From assembly GCA_964424335.1 (NCBI GenBank), contig CAYRIY010000004.1, positions 1 to 64,000 of the forward strand: 64,000 nucleotides of DNA, read 5' to 3'. Under the pieces are notes generated by a model. That model was not told the origin of the DNA. It worked only from the letters and a program-made list of their open reading frames with translations, and did not search any database. The first letter of the stretch is position 1; the number at the start of each line of letters is the position of its first letter. Origin of the DNA: CAYRIY01 sp964424335 (GTDB lineage: Bacteria; Bacillota; Limnochordia; DTU080; RSA5). The translations under genes were made by a program, and so were the position numbers. Shown piece by piece: positions 40,329 through 48,554 of this stretch.

Positions 40329-42095
40329 CTAGCCCTGTTTCAACCGCTGGGCGAGCCCCTCGTCAGGTGTGACGTAGACGGTCTTGTGGTTATCGTAAAT
40401 GACCATGCCAGGCCTTGCGCCGCGGGGTTTTCGCACATGGCGACACAAGGTGTAGTCGACCGGAACGTTGCTCGAGTGCCTCGCCTTGCTGTGCAGCGCT
40501 GCGAGCATCGCCGCCTCTTTGATGGTAACCTCCGAAACCTCGGCCCCCTTGGAAAAGACGACGACGTGCGCCCCGGGGATCTCTTTCGTGTGGAGCCAAA
40601 GGTCGTTTGGGCGGGCTAGGTGGAGGGTGAGTCGATCGTTTTGCTTGTTGTTGCGGCCAACGGCGATCTCAAACCCTTCAGATGAACGCCAGCGAAGCGG
40701 CTCCGGGGCCGCGCCGGCGCGCTTTTTTCCCCGCTGCTCGGTTTGTTCGCTCGCATACCCTTCCTTGACGAGTTCGTCGTAGACCTCTTCGAGGTCCGCC
40801 ACCGTCCGGGCGAGGTCGAGGGAGCTTTCCACCGAATCGAGGTACGCAAGCTCCGATTCCGAGTGGCGGAGTTGCTCCGCTGCTTTCTCGAGCGTCTTTT
40901 TTGCCCTTTGATATCGCCTGTAGTAACTTTGCGCGTTGTCCGACGCCGTGAGCCGGGGATCGAGCTCGACCGTCACGGGAGGGGCATCGGTGTCGAAATC
41001 GTCGAGTTCGATGCTTGTTTGACCGGGCGGCAGGCCGCGCAAGAGATAAAGGTTGGCGGTGAGCAGGTCTCCGGCCTTGCGAAACTTTTCGGCCTCACCT
41101 GCTTCCTTGATCGACGCTCGCTGCCGATCCATCTTCTTTTCGATACGAGCGCGGTTTTGGCGCAAGGCGCTCTCGATCTTTTGCGTGAGGGATCGCATCG
41201 CCTCTTCTTCGTCGACGGCCTCAAAATGGCGGTCGAGGAGTTGTTGGGCGCTATTGTACGATGCGCCGTCGCCCTTGCCTACCACACTTGGAAAACACCA
41301 AAACTCGGGCTTTCCGCCCAGCATGAATCGGGAGGGCTCGCTTCGGCCCGCGTCGATCGCGATGACGAGTTCACGGATGACGTCCCACAGAGAACGCATA
41401 TCATTCTCGGTTAGCTCGGCCCTCGTTTTTTCAGGCTCGACACCGGCCCTAAGCGCCGCCTCTCGAGCCGCGAAGGGACTTAGGCCCATCACCGCACGTT
41501 GGACGGCCCGATCGACGCTCGTCTGCACGCCCATGTGCCTGATCGCATCCTCGAACGCTTCGAACGTCGCGGCGCGGGGATCAAGCTTGTCTTGCGGCGG
41601 GGGAGGAACATAAGGACGACCCGGTACGATCTCACGGTACGCATTCGCATCACCATGGATCCGCTTTAGCGCGTCGATCACAACGCCTTCGCCTGGATCG
41701 ATAAGGAGCAGGTTGCTGTGGCGGCCCATCACTTCAGCCGTAAGGATGCGCTCCACCCGCCCGCCGTGGGAACCGTACCCTTCGATCACGATCTGGAGCA
41801 CGCGCTCAAACGGCGGTTGGCGCACGTCCACGATGCGGCCGGGAATCAGGTGCTTTCGGAGCAATAGACAAAAGGCCGGCGGTGAGATCGGATTTTCAAA
41901 GGCGCGCGCCGTCAAATGGATTCTGGCCGCCGCCGGGTGGGTGGAGATGAGTAGGTGGAGCGTCTCTCCGGGCTTTCGCAGTCCGAGGAGAACATCCGTG
42001 CTCTTAGGTTGGTGCACGCTTTGAATGCGGGCGTTGATCAGCTCTTTGGAGAGCTCCGCCGCTACGGCGGTGAAAAAGAACCCGTCGATGGGCAC
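40329..42095 (-). CDS. rqcH: RqcH: NFACT-family ribosome quality-control factor
   Basis: Binds stalled 50S subunits and recruits tRNA-Ala to add alanine tails (established for B. subtilis RqcH/YloA). The 588-residue protein has an NFACT-N domain (IDGFFFTAVAAELSKEL, TGRHSNL-like VMGRHSNLLLID), HhH and coiled-coil middle (about residues 270-450, ending KKTLEKAAEQLRHSESEL) and a C-terminal NFACT-R domain (VGRNNKQNDRLTL, DLWLHTKEIPGAHVVV, RKPRGARPGMVIYDNHKTVYV). GTG at 42095 after GTGGGGACGAAT gives the family N-terminus; ATG 42140 is possible. Begins the yloA-like gene order. Confidence 0.94.
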   Translation of the reverse strand: MPIDGFFFTAVAAELSKELINARIQSVHQPKSTDVLLGLRKPGETLHLLISTHPAAARIHLTARAFENPISPPAFCLLLRKHLIPGRIVDVRQPPFERVLQIVIEGYGSHGGRVERILTAEVMGRHSNLLLIDPGEGVVIDALKRIHGDANAYREIVPGRPYVPPPPQDKLDPRAATFEAFEDAIRHMGVQTSVDRAVQRAVMGLSPFAAREAALRAGVEPEKTRAELTENDMRSLWDVIRELVIAIDAGRSEPSRFMLGGKPEFWCFPSVVGKGDGASYNSAQQLLDRHFEAVDEEEAMRSLTQKIESALRQNRARIEKKMDRQRASIKEAGEAEKFRKAGDLLTANLYLLRGLPPGQTSIELDDFDTDAPPVTVELDPRLTASDNAQSYYRRYQRAKKTLEKAAEQLRHSESELAYLDSVESSLDLARTVADLEEVYDELVKEGYASEQTEQRGKKRAGAAPEPLRWRSSEGFEIAVGRNNKQNDRLTLHLARPNDLWLHTKEIPGAHVVVFSKGAEVSEVTIKEAAMLAALHSKARHSSNVPVDYTLCRHVRKPRGARPGMVIYDNHKTVYVTPDEGLAQRLKQG

Positions 42096-42256
42096 ATTCG
42101 TCCCCACTTTCATATAAGAGATTCCGGCGCGTTCTTGCAAGGCGAGCGCCCACCGGGCTTGTTTTCTATTATGAAGCTTTTTAAAGGCGGGAAGGATGCG
42201 AACGAGCGCGCAGAGAAAACTCCTTACCCATGGCTATAAAAGCAGAGGTGCGCAAC

Positions 42257-43141
42257 GTGAAGCGATCGAGGCAATCCCCTAAAGCCCTCGGAGCACGCTC
42301 CAAAGCGGCGATAGCCGTCATCGCTCTCATATTCTTCTTGCGTTTTGTCCCTTCCTTTTCTCCTTTCCTCCTCGCTAAAGGAGCCTTTGACCTTTCCGTC
42401 CCGTTTCGATACATAAGCATCGGCTGGGTGGACTGGGCCGCCGTTCAGTTGCAGGAGATGTCCGAACAAACCGCGCCGGATGAGGAGTTGCTTGCAGTGC
42501 TCGGGCTCGCACACGAATCGCTCGGCGATTACGACGAGGCCCTCGCAGCGTACGAAAGGATCGCCCTGAGTTACGCGGACGATCCACTTGCCGTGAGCCG
42601 GGCAAAAGCCCTTGCAGCCAATGTATACTTGCGACAAGGGCACATCGAGGCGGCGCGCGAGCGCTTCTTGGAATCAAACCGCCTAAATCCCGATCAGGCG
42701 TTCGTTACGTTCAACCTCGGCATCCTCGCCGAGTCGGATGGCGACTTGAGCGCCGCCCTCGAATGGTTTGAACGCTCGATGCAAGCATCGCCGCAATGGG
42801 TTGATCCGGCCGTGCGAGCGGGCGCGGTGTACAATCGCTTGGGCGACCCTGTCGCGGCGGTTACCCTCCTTCGCCCGCACGAGGCCGGCGCGAGCCGACT
42901 CGTGGACCTACACCTGCAGATTTCCACCGCGTATGCCGCCTTGGCGCAAGCAAGCGCCAGGGGCGAGCTCGACGAGCAGCAGCTCGGCGCCCTCGAATCA
43001 GTGGGAATCGTCGGAGACGACATCACCGTCGTCCTCTCGGACCTCGCGCTCCACGCGCTCGACCGGACGCGTCAACTCGATCCACAGCATCGAGGTCTTG
43101 CCGACCTCGAACGCCTCATCGACCGATTGCCCATCCGCTAG
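42257..43141 (+). CDS. Membrane-anchored TPR protein
   Basis: About 294 residues. A basic N-terminus is followed by a hydrophobic anchor (AAIAVIALIFFLRFVPSF, near residues 18-35). The rest is TPR-like helical repeats: LLAVLGLAHESLGDYDEALAAYERI, ANVYLRQGHIEAARERFLESN, FNLGILAESDGDLSAALEWFERS and AGAVYNRLGDPVAAVTLL (each quoted only in part here). No catalytic motif is seen; TPRs usually mediate protein contacts. GTG at 42257 follows AGAGGTG at 6 nt; an ATG at 42230 lacks a ribosome site. It lies between rqcH and the P-type ATPase, where Bacillus has no such gene. Confidence 0.75.
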   Translation: MKRSRQSPKALGARSKAAIAVIALIFFLRFVPSFSPFLLAKGAFDLSVPFRYISIGWVDWAAVQLQEMSEQTAPDEELLAVLGLAHESLGDYDEALAAYERIALSYADDPLAVSRAKALAANVYLRQGHIEAARERFLESNRLNPDQAFVTFNLGILAESDGDLSAALEWFERSMQASPQWVDPAVRAGAVYNRLGDPVAAVTLLRPHEAGASRLVDLHLQISTAYAALAQASARGELDEQQLGALESVGIVGDDITVVLSDLALHALDRTRQLDPQHRGLADLERLIDRLPIR

Positions 43142-43269
43142 ATCGTGTCAAGATGCTCGAACCCATAAGTATGGATTCGCCGTTCGTCTCATACGGATAG
43201 GTGATGGCAGGCAGGCTGTCGCTTTGGCCTGCATCATCTTTCGAAGACGACGGGGTGAAACAAACGTCG

Positions 43270-46008
43270 ATGCCGAATCCATGGCACTCTCTCACGCTGG
43301 AACAAGCTCTCTCGAAGGCGCACGTCTCGTCCACCCGTGGACTGAGCGACCAGGAGGCGGCGAAGCGCCTTCGGACCTACGGTCCAAACAGGCTCGAAGA
43401 GCGCTCCGGCCCAAGCCCGCTCGCCTTGCTCTTCAAGCAGTTCACCGACTTTATGGTCGTCGTGCTCATTGCGGCGGCCATCATCTCATTCTTGCTCGGT
43501 GAGCGAATCGATGCGACCGCGATCCTCGCGATCGTCGCGCTCAACGCGCTGTTCGGATTTTTCCAGGAGTACAAAGCGGAACGCTCTCTTTCGGCGCTAA
43601 GGGAGATGACCGCGCCACAGACGACCGTGAAAAGGAACGGCAAACTCAAGGTCTTAAAGGCGACAGAGCTTGTTCCAGGAGACATCATCCACCTCAAAGA
43701 GGGCGATCGGATCCCCGCGGACGCGCGCCTTTTGGCTCAGTCGTCCCTTGCCGTCGACGAAAGCGCGCTGACCGGCGAGTCGGTCCCCGTCCGCAAGGAT
43801 GCGACATGGGTCGGAGACCCTAAGACAGAGCTCGCCGAGCGACGAAACATGCTCTATATGGGAACCAGTGTCGCGCGGGGGCGGGCTGAAGCCGTCGTCG
43901 TCGCCACAGGGATGAACACGGAGATCGGAGATATCGCCGCCCTCATCAAGGATGTCGGAGACGAGCAGACGCCGCTTCAACGGCGCCTCGAGCAACTGGG
44001 TCGATGGCTGGTCGTTGCCTGCCTGGCGATCGTCGGGCTCGTCTTTGCTGCCGGGCTGTTGCAGGGGTTGCCGTTTTACAGCATGTTCCTGACGGGGGTC
44101 AGCCTTGCCGTAGCCGCGATTCCAGAGGGACTTCCTGCCGTGGTGACGGTCGCTTTAGCCCTTGGCGTACAAAAGATGATCCGCCGCAACGCGATCGTGC
44201 GCAAACTGCCGGCGGTGGAGACGCTTGGGTGCGCGACCGTCATTTGTTCCGACAAGACGGGAACGCTCACCCAAAACCAGATGACGGTGACCCGGATCGT
44301 ACTGCCGACGTCCGAGATCGAGGTGACAGGCAACGGCTATGACGTCGATGGCCGATTCCTGGCTGACGGCAAGGAGATCGATCCCGACCCGAACTCAGAC
44401 CTCGGGATGGCGCTGTTGATTCAAGGGCTCTGCAACGACGCGACCGTCATCGAGGCTCGCCGTGGCAAGAGCGCCGTCCAAATTTCCGGCGATCCGACGG
44501 AAGCCGCGCTCCTCGTGTGCGCATACAAGGGCGGGCCGGCCGTGCGGGCAGCGATCAAGGGCGCTGAGCGTTTAGGCGAACTTCCATTCGACTCGGATCG
44601 CAAGCGAATGAGTGTCGTTGCCCGGGTGGGCGACTCGCGGCTTGTACTCGTGAAAGGGGCTCCGGATGTCATCCTCGCGCGCTGCACGCACGTTCGCCGG
44701 ATGGGGCGGGTGGCGCCGATGAGCCCTGCCGACCGCGGGCACGCGCTCAAGGCAGCGGAGCGTTGCGCCGATGGAGCTTTGCGCGTCCTGGCGCTCGCGT
44801 ACAGGGAGGCGAAGCCAGGCGACGAGCGAGCGGGGGAGCGGGACGTGGGGGACGATCGGGTCGAAAGCGACCTCGTCTTCGTGGGATTGTCGGCAATGAT
44901 GGATCCGCCGCGCCCCGAGGTCGCACGGGCCATCTTTCTCGCGAAGCGAGCGGGAATCGAAACAAAGGTCGTGACGGGGGATCATCCAAAAACTGCCGAG
45001 GCGATCGCCGCTAAGCTGGGGCTTGGACGGACACGGGCGATTACCGGTCGGGAGCTCGACGAGATGAGCGACGAGGAAATGGACAGGGCGGTCCGGGAGG
45101 GAACGGTCTTTGCCCGCGTCTCGCCAAGGCACAAGTTGCGGATCGTACGGGCGTTGAAAAAGCAAGGAGAGGTCGTCGCGATGACGGGCGACGGCGTAAA
45201 CGACGCTCCCGCCGTGAAGGAGGCGGACATCGGCGTTGCGATGGGCAAGTCGGGCACGGACGTGACCCGGGAGGCATCCTCCATGGTGCTCGCGGACGAC
45301 AACTTCGCGACGATCGTCTCGGCGATCGAAGAAGGGCGCGGCATATACGACAACGTCAGGAAGTTCATTCGATACCTGCTCGCCTGTAACACGGGAGAAG
45401 TGTTGGCCATGTTTTTTGCCGCCTTACTCGGATGGCCGCTCCCGCTGCTGCCGATTCAGATACTTTGGGTCAACCTCGTCACAGACGGGTTGCCCGCAAT
45501 TGCACTCGGCGTCGATCCCACCGACAAGCTGGCGATGGCGCGGCCGCCGCGCCGACCAAGCGAGGGTGTGTTTACCCGGGGCCTCCACATCAAGATCGCC
45601 GTGCGGGGGTGTCTGATCGCCGTATGCACGATCGTCGCATTTGCCGTGGGCATCATGATCGGTCCGCAGGGCGATGCAAACATCGCTTACGCGCGGACGC
45701 TCGCGTTTTGCACGCTGGTGGCATCGCAGCTCATTTACGTATTTCAATGCCGCTCGGAGTACAAGTCGCTCCCGGAAATCGGCATATTCGGGAATAAGTG
45801 GCTTGTCCTCGCCGTAGCCGCATCCTTTGGCATGCAGCTTGCGGCCGTCTACTGGCAGCCTGCCGCAGCCATTTTTGAGACGGTCCCCCTTTCGGGCCTC
45901 GACTGGATCATTGTGTTTGCGCTATCCGGTTGGTCACAGGCGCTCGAATCGACGCTCATCACCCTACGAAGGGCCGTATTGAAAAGGATATCGCTCCTTC
46001 GCGTCTAA
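43270..46008 (+). CDS. P-type calcium-transporting ATPase (YloB-like)
   Basis: A 912-residue type IIA P-ATPase predicted to move Ca2+ across the membrane; B. subtilis YloB, in the same gene order, is linked to spore germination and heat resistance. It has an N-terminal cation-ATPase domain, the actuator loop LVDES-type AVDESALTGESVPV, ICSDKTGTLTQNQMTV with the phosphorylated Asp, AMTGDGVNDAPAVKEADIG, and membrane helices with AAIPEGLPAVVTVALALG (PEGL calcium-site motif). ATG at 43270 starts MPNPWHSLTLEQAL; an in-frame GTG-ATG at 43201 would add 23 residues. Confidence 0.93.
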   Translation: MPNPWHSLTLEQALSKAHVSSTRGLSDQEAAKRLRTYGPNRLEERSGPSPLALLFKQFTDFMVVVLIAAAIISFLLGERIDATAILAIVALNALFGFFQEYKAERSLSALREMTAPQTTVKRNGKLKVLKATELVPGDIIHLKEGDRIPADARLLAQSSLAVDESALTGESVPVRKDATWVGDPKTELAERRNMLYMGTSVARGRAEAVVVATGMNTEIGDIAALIKDVGDEQTPLQRRLEQLGRWLVVACLAIVGLVFAAGLLQGLPFYSMFLTGVSLAVAAIPEGLPAVVTVALALGVQKMIRRNAIVRKLPAVETLGCATVICSDKTGTLTQNQMTVTRIVLPTSEIEVTGNGYDVDGRFLADGKEIDPDPNSDLGMALLIQGLCNDATVIEARRGKSAVQISGDPTEAALLVCAYKGGPAVRAAIKGAERLGELPFDSDRKRMSVVARVGDSRLVLVKGAPDVILARCTHVRRMGRVAPMSPADRGHALKAAERCADGALRVLALAYREAKPGDERAGERDVGDDRVESDLVFVGLSAMMDPPRPEVARAIFLAKRAGIETKVVTGDHPKTAEAIAAKLGLGRTRAITGRELDEMSDEEMDRAVREGTVFARVSPRHKLRIVRALKKQGEVVAMTGDGVNDAPAVKEADIGVAMGKSGTDVTREASSMVLADDNFATIVSAIEEGRGIYDNVRKFIRYLLACNTGEVLAMFFAALLGWPLPLLPIQILWVNLVTDGLPAIALGVDPTDKLAMARPPRRPSEGVFTRGLHIKIAVRGCLIAVCTIVAFAVGIMIGPQGDANIAYARTLAFCTLVASQLIYVFQCRSEYKSLPEIGIFGNKWLVLAVAASFGMQLAAVYWQPAAAIFETVPLSGLDWIIVFALSGWSQALESTLITLRRAVLKRISLLRV

Positions 46009-46125
46009 GCTGCAGTTCGTAAGGGGAATCTTCAGTCGATTCGGGACCCTGATTCGCGAGGCGATGTTGAGGGGCCGCGCCGGTCCGTGTAAAACGCCCC
46101 GTAGACTGCTTGGAGTTGACGATTC

Positions 46126-47001
46126 GTGCTCGTGAGTATGACAGGCTTCGGCAGCGCTGCCGTATCCGATGCCGATTACAGCGTAAAAGTAGAAGTGCGG
46201 TCCGTGAACCACCGGTACTGCGAAATCGCCGTTCGGGCGCCCAAGGGGTATCAGGCGGTCGAAGACGGAATCCGCCGCTTAGCAGGGGAGTTTGTGGAGC
46301 GGGGAAGGACGGAAATTTTCGTTTCAGTAGAGGAATTTCATGGCAGGGAGAGAACGGTCAGGTTAGATAAGGGACTGCTCGAAGGGTATCGGCACGCCTT
46401 TCGTGAGGCGGGCGAGGCGCTCGGCTTAGGTGGGTCGCTTACCTTGGACATGCTCCCGGCGATCGAGGGCGTTTTCCTTGTCGAAGAGGCCGAGGTCGAT
46501 TTGGACGCCGTTTGGCCCCTCATCGAGAGCGCGGTGCGAGAGGCGCTAGGTGGGCTCCAAGCGATGCGATCGGCCGAGGGGAAAAGGCTCGAGGAGGACA
46601 TGTTGCTTCGACTGCTTCACGTCGAGTCTCTCTTGGGATCGATTTCGAGGAGATCGCCCGAAGTGGTCGAATCTTACCGGAAGCGCCTGACTGAGCGGAC
46701 CCAGCAGATGCTCTCGCAAGGCATCGACGAACAACGCATCGCACAAGAAGTTGCACTCTTTGCAGATAAATCTAACATTGACGAAGAGATCACGCGGGCC
46801 AGAAGCCACATCGAGGAGTTCCGATCCGCCTGCAACCTCGGAGGGGCCGTCGGACGAAAACTCGACTTCCTGCTGCAGGAGCTAAACCGCGAAATCAACA
46901 CGATTGGGTCCAAAGCCCAAGACGGCGAGATCGCGAAGCTGGTAGTCGATGTCAAAGCCGAGCTGGAGAAAATCCGAGAACAGGCCCAAAACATTCAGTA
47001 A
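46126..47001 (+). CDS. YicC family protein
   Basis: A 291-residue protein of the YicC/YloC family; the E. coli member has endoribonuclease activity. It has SMTGFGSAAV at the N-terminus, VRSVNHRYCEIAVRAPKGY, FADKSNIDEEITRARSHIEEF, and LDFLLQELNREINTIGSKAQD at the C-terminal end (DUF1732 region). GTG at 46126 or 46132 and ATG 46138 are all possible starts. It lies just before the mIHF and remA genes, as yloC does before remA in Bacillus. Confidence 0.92.
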   Translation: MLVSMTGFGSAAVSDADYSVKVEVRSVNHRYCEIAVRAPKGYQAVEDGIRRLAGEFVERGRTEIFVSVEEFHGRERTVRLDKGLLEGYRHAFREAGEALGLGGSLTLDMLPAIEGVFLVEEAEVDLDAVWPLIESAVREALGGLQAMRSAEGKRLEEDMLLRLLHVESLLGSISRRSPEVVESYRKRLTERTQQMLSQGIDEQRIAQEVALFADKSNIDEEITRARSHIEEFRSACNLGGAVGRKLDFLLQELNREINTIGSKAQDGEIAKLVVDVKAELEKIREQAQNIQ

Positions 47002-47025
47002 TCATTATTAGGAGGTGACCGGAAG

Positions 47026-47334
47026 ATGGCGTTGCCCAAGCTGACTCCAGACGAGAAGATGCGGGCGCTCCAAAAGGCCCAGGAAATGAGGACCAAGCGA
47101 GCCGAAGTTCGCGAGCAGCTCAAAAAAGGCAAGATCAGCTTGAAAGAGGTCCTCGAAAACTCGGAAGATGAGGTTGTCGGTCGGATGCGAGTGGCATACC
47201 TCTTGCAGTCCTTGCCCCAAGTCGGCAAGGTTACGAGTCAAAAGATCATGAGCGAGATCGGCATTCACGAAAGCCGACGCGTCCAAGGTCTTGGAAAGCG
47301 ACAAATCGGGCTGCTACTCGAGAAGCTTGGTTGA
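47026..47334 (+). CDS. Integration host factor, actinobacterial type (mIHF-like)
   Basis: A 102-residue basic DNA-binding protein of the actinobacterial IHF family (mIHF, sIHF), which bends DNA with a helix-two-turn-helix unrelated to bacterial HU. It has MALPKLTPDEKMRALQKA, EVREQLKKGKISLKEVLE, VVGRMRVAYLLQSLPQVGKV and SEIGIHESRRVQGLGKRQ, which follow the family line throughout. AGGAGG precedes the ATG. Mycobacteria have mihF next to gmk-rpoZ, the same context as here; Bacillus lacks it at this site. Confidence 0.92.
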   Translation: MALPKLTPDEKMRALQKAQEMRTKRAEVREQLKKGKISLKEVLENSEDEVVGRMRVAYLLQSLPQVGKVTSQKIMSEIGIHESRRVQGLGKRQIGLLLEKLG

Positions 47335-47395
47335 TGGCCGTAGAGCGTCAATAGATGTGGGGCCCGGATCGCGAATGGGAAGAAGTGCGAACCCC

Positions 47396-47665
47396 ATGGA
47401 CATCAAGCTGATCAACATTGGTTTTGGCAACATCGTTACAGCAAATCGCATCGTCGCAATCGTCAGTCCCGAGTCCGCTCCCATCAAAAGGATCATACAA
47501 GAAGCGAGGGAGCGGGGAATGTTGATCGATGCCACGTACGGTCGGCGCACGCGAGCAGTCATCGTTTGCGATTCGGACCACGTCATCCTTTCGGCCGTTC
47601 AACCGGAGACTGTCGCTCACCGCGTTGCAAATCGGGAAAGTGGAGCCGTTGACGCAAGTTCGTGA
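47396..47665 (+). CDS. remA: Extracellular matrix regulatory protein RemA (DUF370)
   Basis: A DNA-binding regulator needed for biofilm matrix gene expression in B. subtilis. The 89-residue protein reads KLINIGFGNIVTANRIVAIV, SPESAPIKRIIQEARERG, LIDATYGRRTRAVIV and SDHVILSAVQPETVAHRV, which cover the DUF370 family. ATG at 47396 is favoured over an upstream in-frame start at 47291 that overlaps the previous gene. Its 3' end overlaps the apparent start of gmk. Confidence 0.93.
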   Translation: MDIKLINIGFGNIVTANRIVAIVSPESAPIKRIIQEARERGMLIDATYGRRTRAVIVCDSDHVILSAVQPETVAHRVANRESGAVDASS

Positions 47666-48290
47666 ATCACTGTTCAACAAGGGTCGGGGAAGTCACTTTT
47701 GGCCGGTAAATCGGCGAGGCTTTCTCATCGTATTGAGCGGTCCATCGGGCGCAGGCAAGAACAGCCTCTTGGCAAAGGTCTTGCCGCGTGTCCCCGACCT
47801 GAAGTATTCTGTTAGTGCAACCACAAGACCGCCGCGCCCCGGCGAAATCGATGGAGTCGACTACTTCTTTGTGGGAGAGACTGAGTTTCAGCGGATGGTC
47901 GACCAGGGCGACTTGCTCGAGTGGGCCGAGTTTGCAGGCTACCGCTACGGCACCCCGCGAAGGTTCGTCTTGGAGTCGATCGAAAAGGGACTCACCGTCA
48001 TCACCGACATCGATATTCAAGGCGCGCGGCAGATCAAGCAAAATCTCCCTGAAGGCGTCTTCGTGTTTTTGTTGCCGCCGTCCGAGTCCGAGCTCAGAAA
48101 GCGGTTACAAGGGCGCGGCACGGACAGCGACGACGCCATTCGGCGCAGGATGAAGATCGCCGAAGAGGAGATCAAGGCAGTCGTCGACTACGACTACTGG
48201 ATCATGAACGAGGACTTGGACGAGGCGTCCGACGTCCTACTTGCCATCATCAAGGCAGAACAGAGCAAAGTGCGGCGCGCCGACTTTTAG
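47640..48290 (+). CDS. gmk: Guanylate kinase
   Basis: Phosphorylates GMP to GDP. The P-loop is LSGPSGAGKNSLLAKV, and the GMP site SATTRPPRPGEIDGVDYFFV and ITDIDIQGARQIKQ are present. The kinase domain normally starts about four residues before the P-loop strand, but there is no usable ATG/GTG/TTG there. The nearest in-frame GTG is 47640, inside remA, giving a 216-residue protein with about 24 extra N-terminal residues and no good ribosome site. GTA at 47706 (sequence VNRRGFLIVLSG) sits where a start would be expected. Confidence 0.9.
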   Translation: MEPLTQVRESLFNKGRGSHFWPVNRRGFLIVLSGPSGAGKNSLLAKVLPRVPDLKYSVSATTRPPRPGEIDGVDYFFVGETEFQRMVDQGDLLEWAEFAGYRYGTPRRFVLESIEKGLTVITDIDIQGARQIKQNLPEGVFVFLLPPSESELRKRLQGRGTDSDDAIRRRMKIAEEEIKAVVDYDYWIMNEDLDEASDVLLAIIKAEQSKVRRADF

Positions 48291-48332
48291 CGGCCTTGCG
48301 CGGGCGCTTTGGGAGGATTGAAGAACAGAGCG

Positions 48333-48539
48333 ATGAATCAACCGCCGATGGAAATGTTGAGCGAGAAAGTAGACAGCAGGTACAGCCTTGTGGTGTGCGC
48401 CGCAAAGCGAGCGCGCCAACTCCTCGAGGGAGCTCCGCGGCTGGTCGAAGTCGAATCAAACAAACCCGTCACCATCGCCCTGCACGAGTTGGGCGCGGAT
48501 AAGCTCGTCTACGAACGGGCGAGCGCGAGCATCAAGTAG
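48333..48539 (+). CDS. rpoZ: RNA polymerase omega subunit
   Basis: Small subunit that helps assemble beta-prime in RNA polymerase. The 68-residue protein shows MNQPPMEMLSEKVDSRYSLV, VCAAKRARQLLEGAPRLVEV and KPVTIALHELGADKLVYE, a normal omega pattern. ATG at 48333 is preferred over TTG at 48309. In Bacillus coaBC lies next; here priA follows directly. Confidence 0.92.
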   Translation: MNQPPMEMLSEKVDSRYSLVVCAAKRARQLLEGAPRLVEVESNKPVTIALHELGADKLVYERASASIK

Positions 48540-48554
48540 CGGGGAGTCTTATCC

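Noticed and set aside
42180..42256. ATG 42230 as start of the TPR gene
   Set aside because: No ribosome site before it, whereas GTG 42257 has AGAGGTG at 6 nt. Kept as an alternative only.
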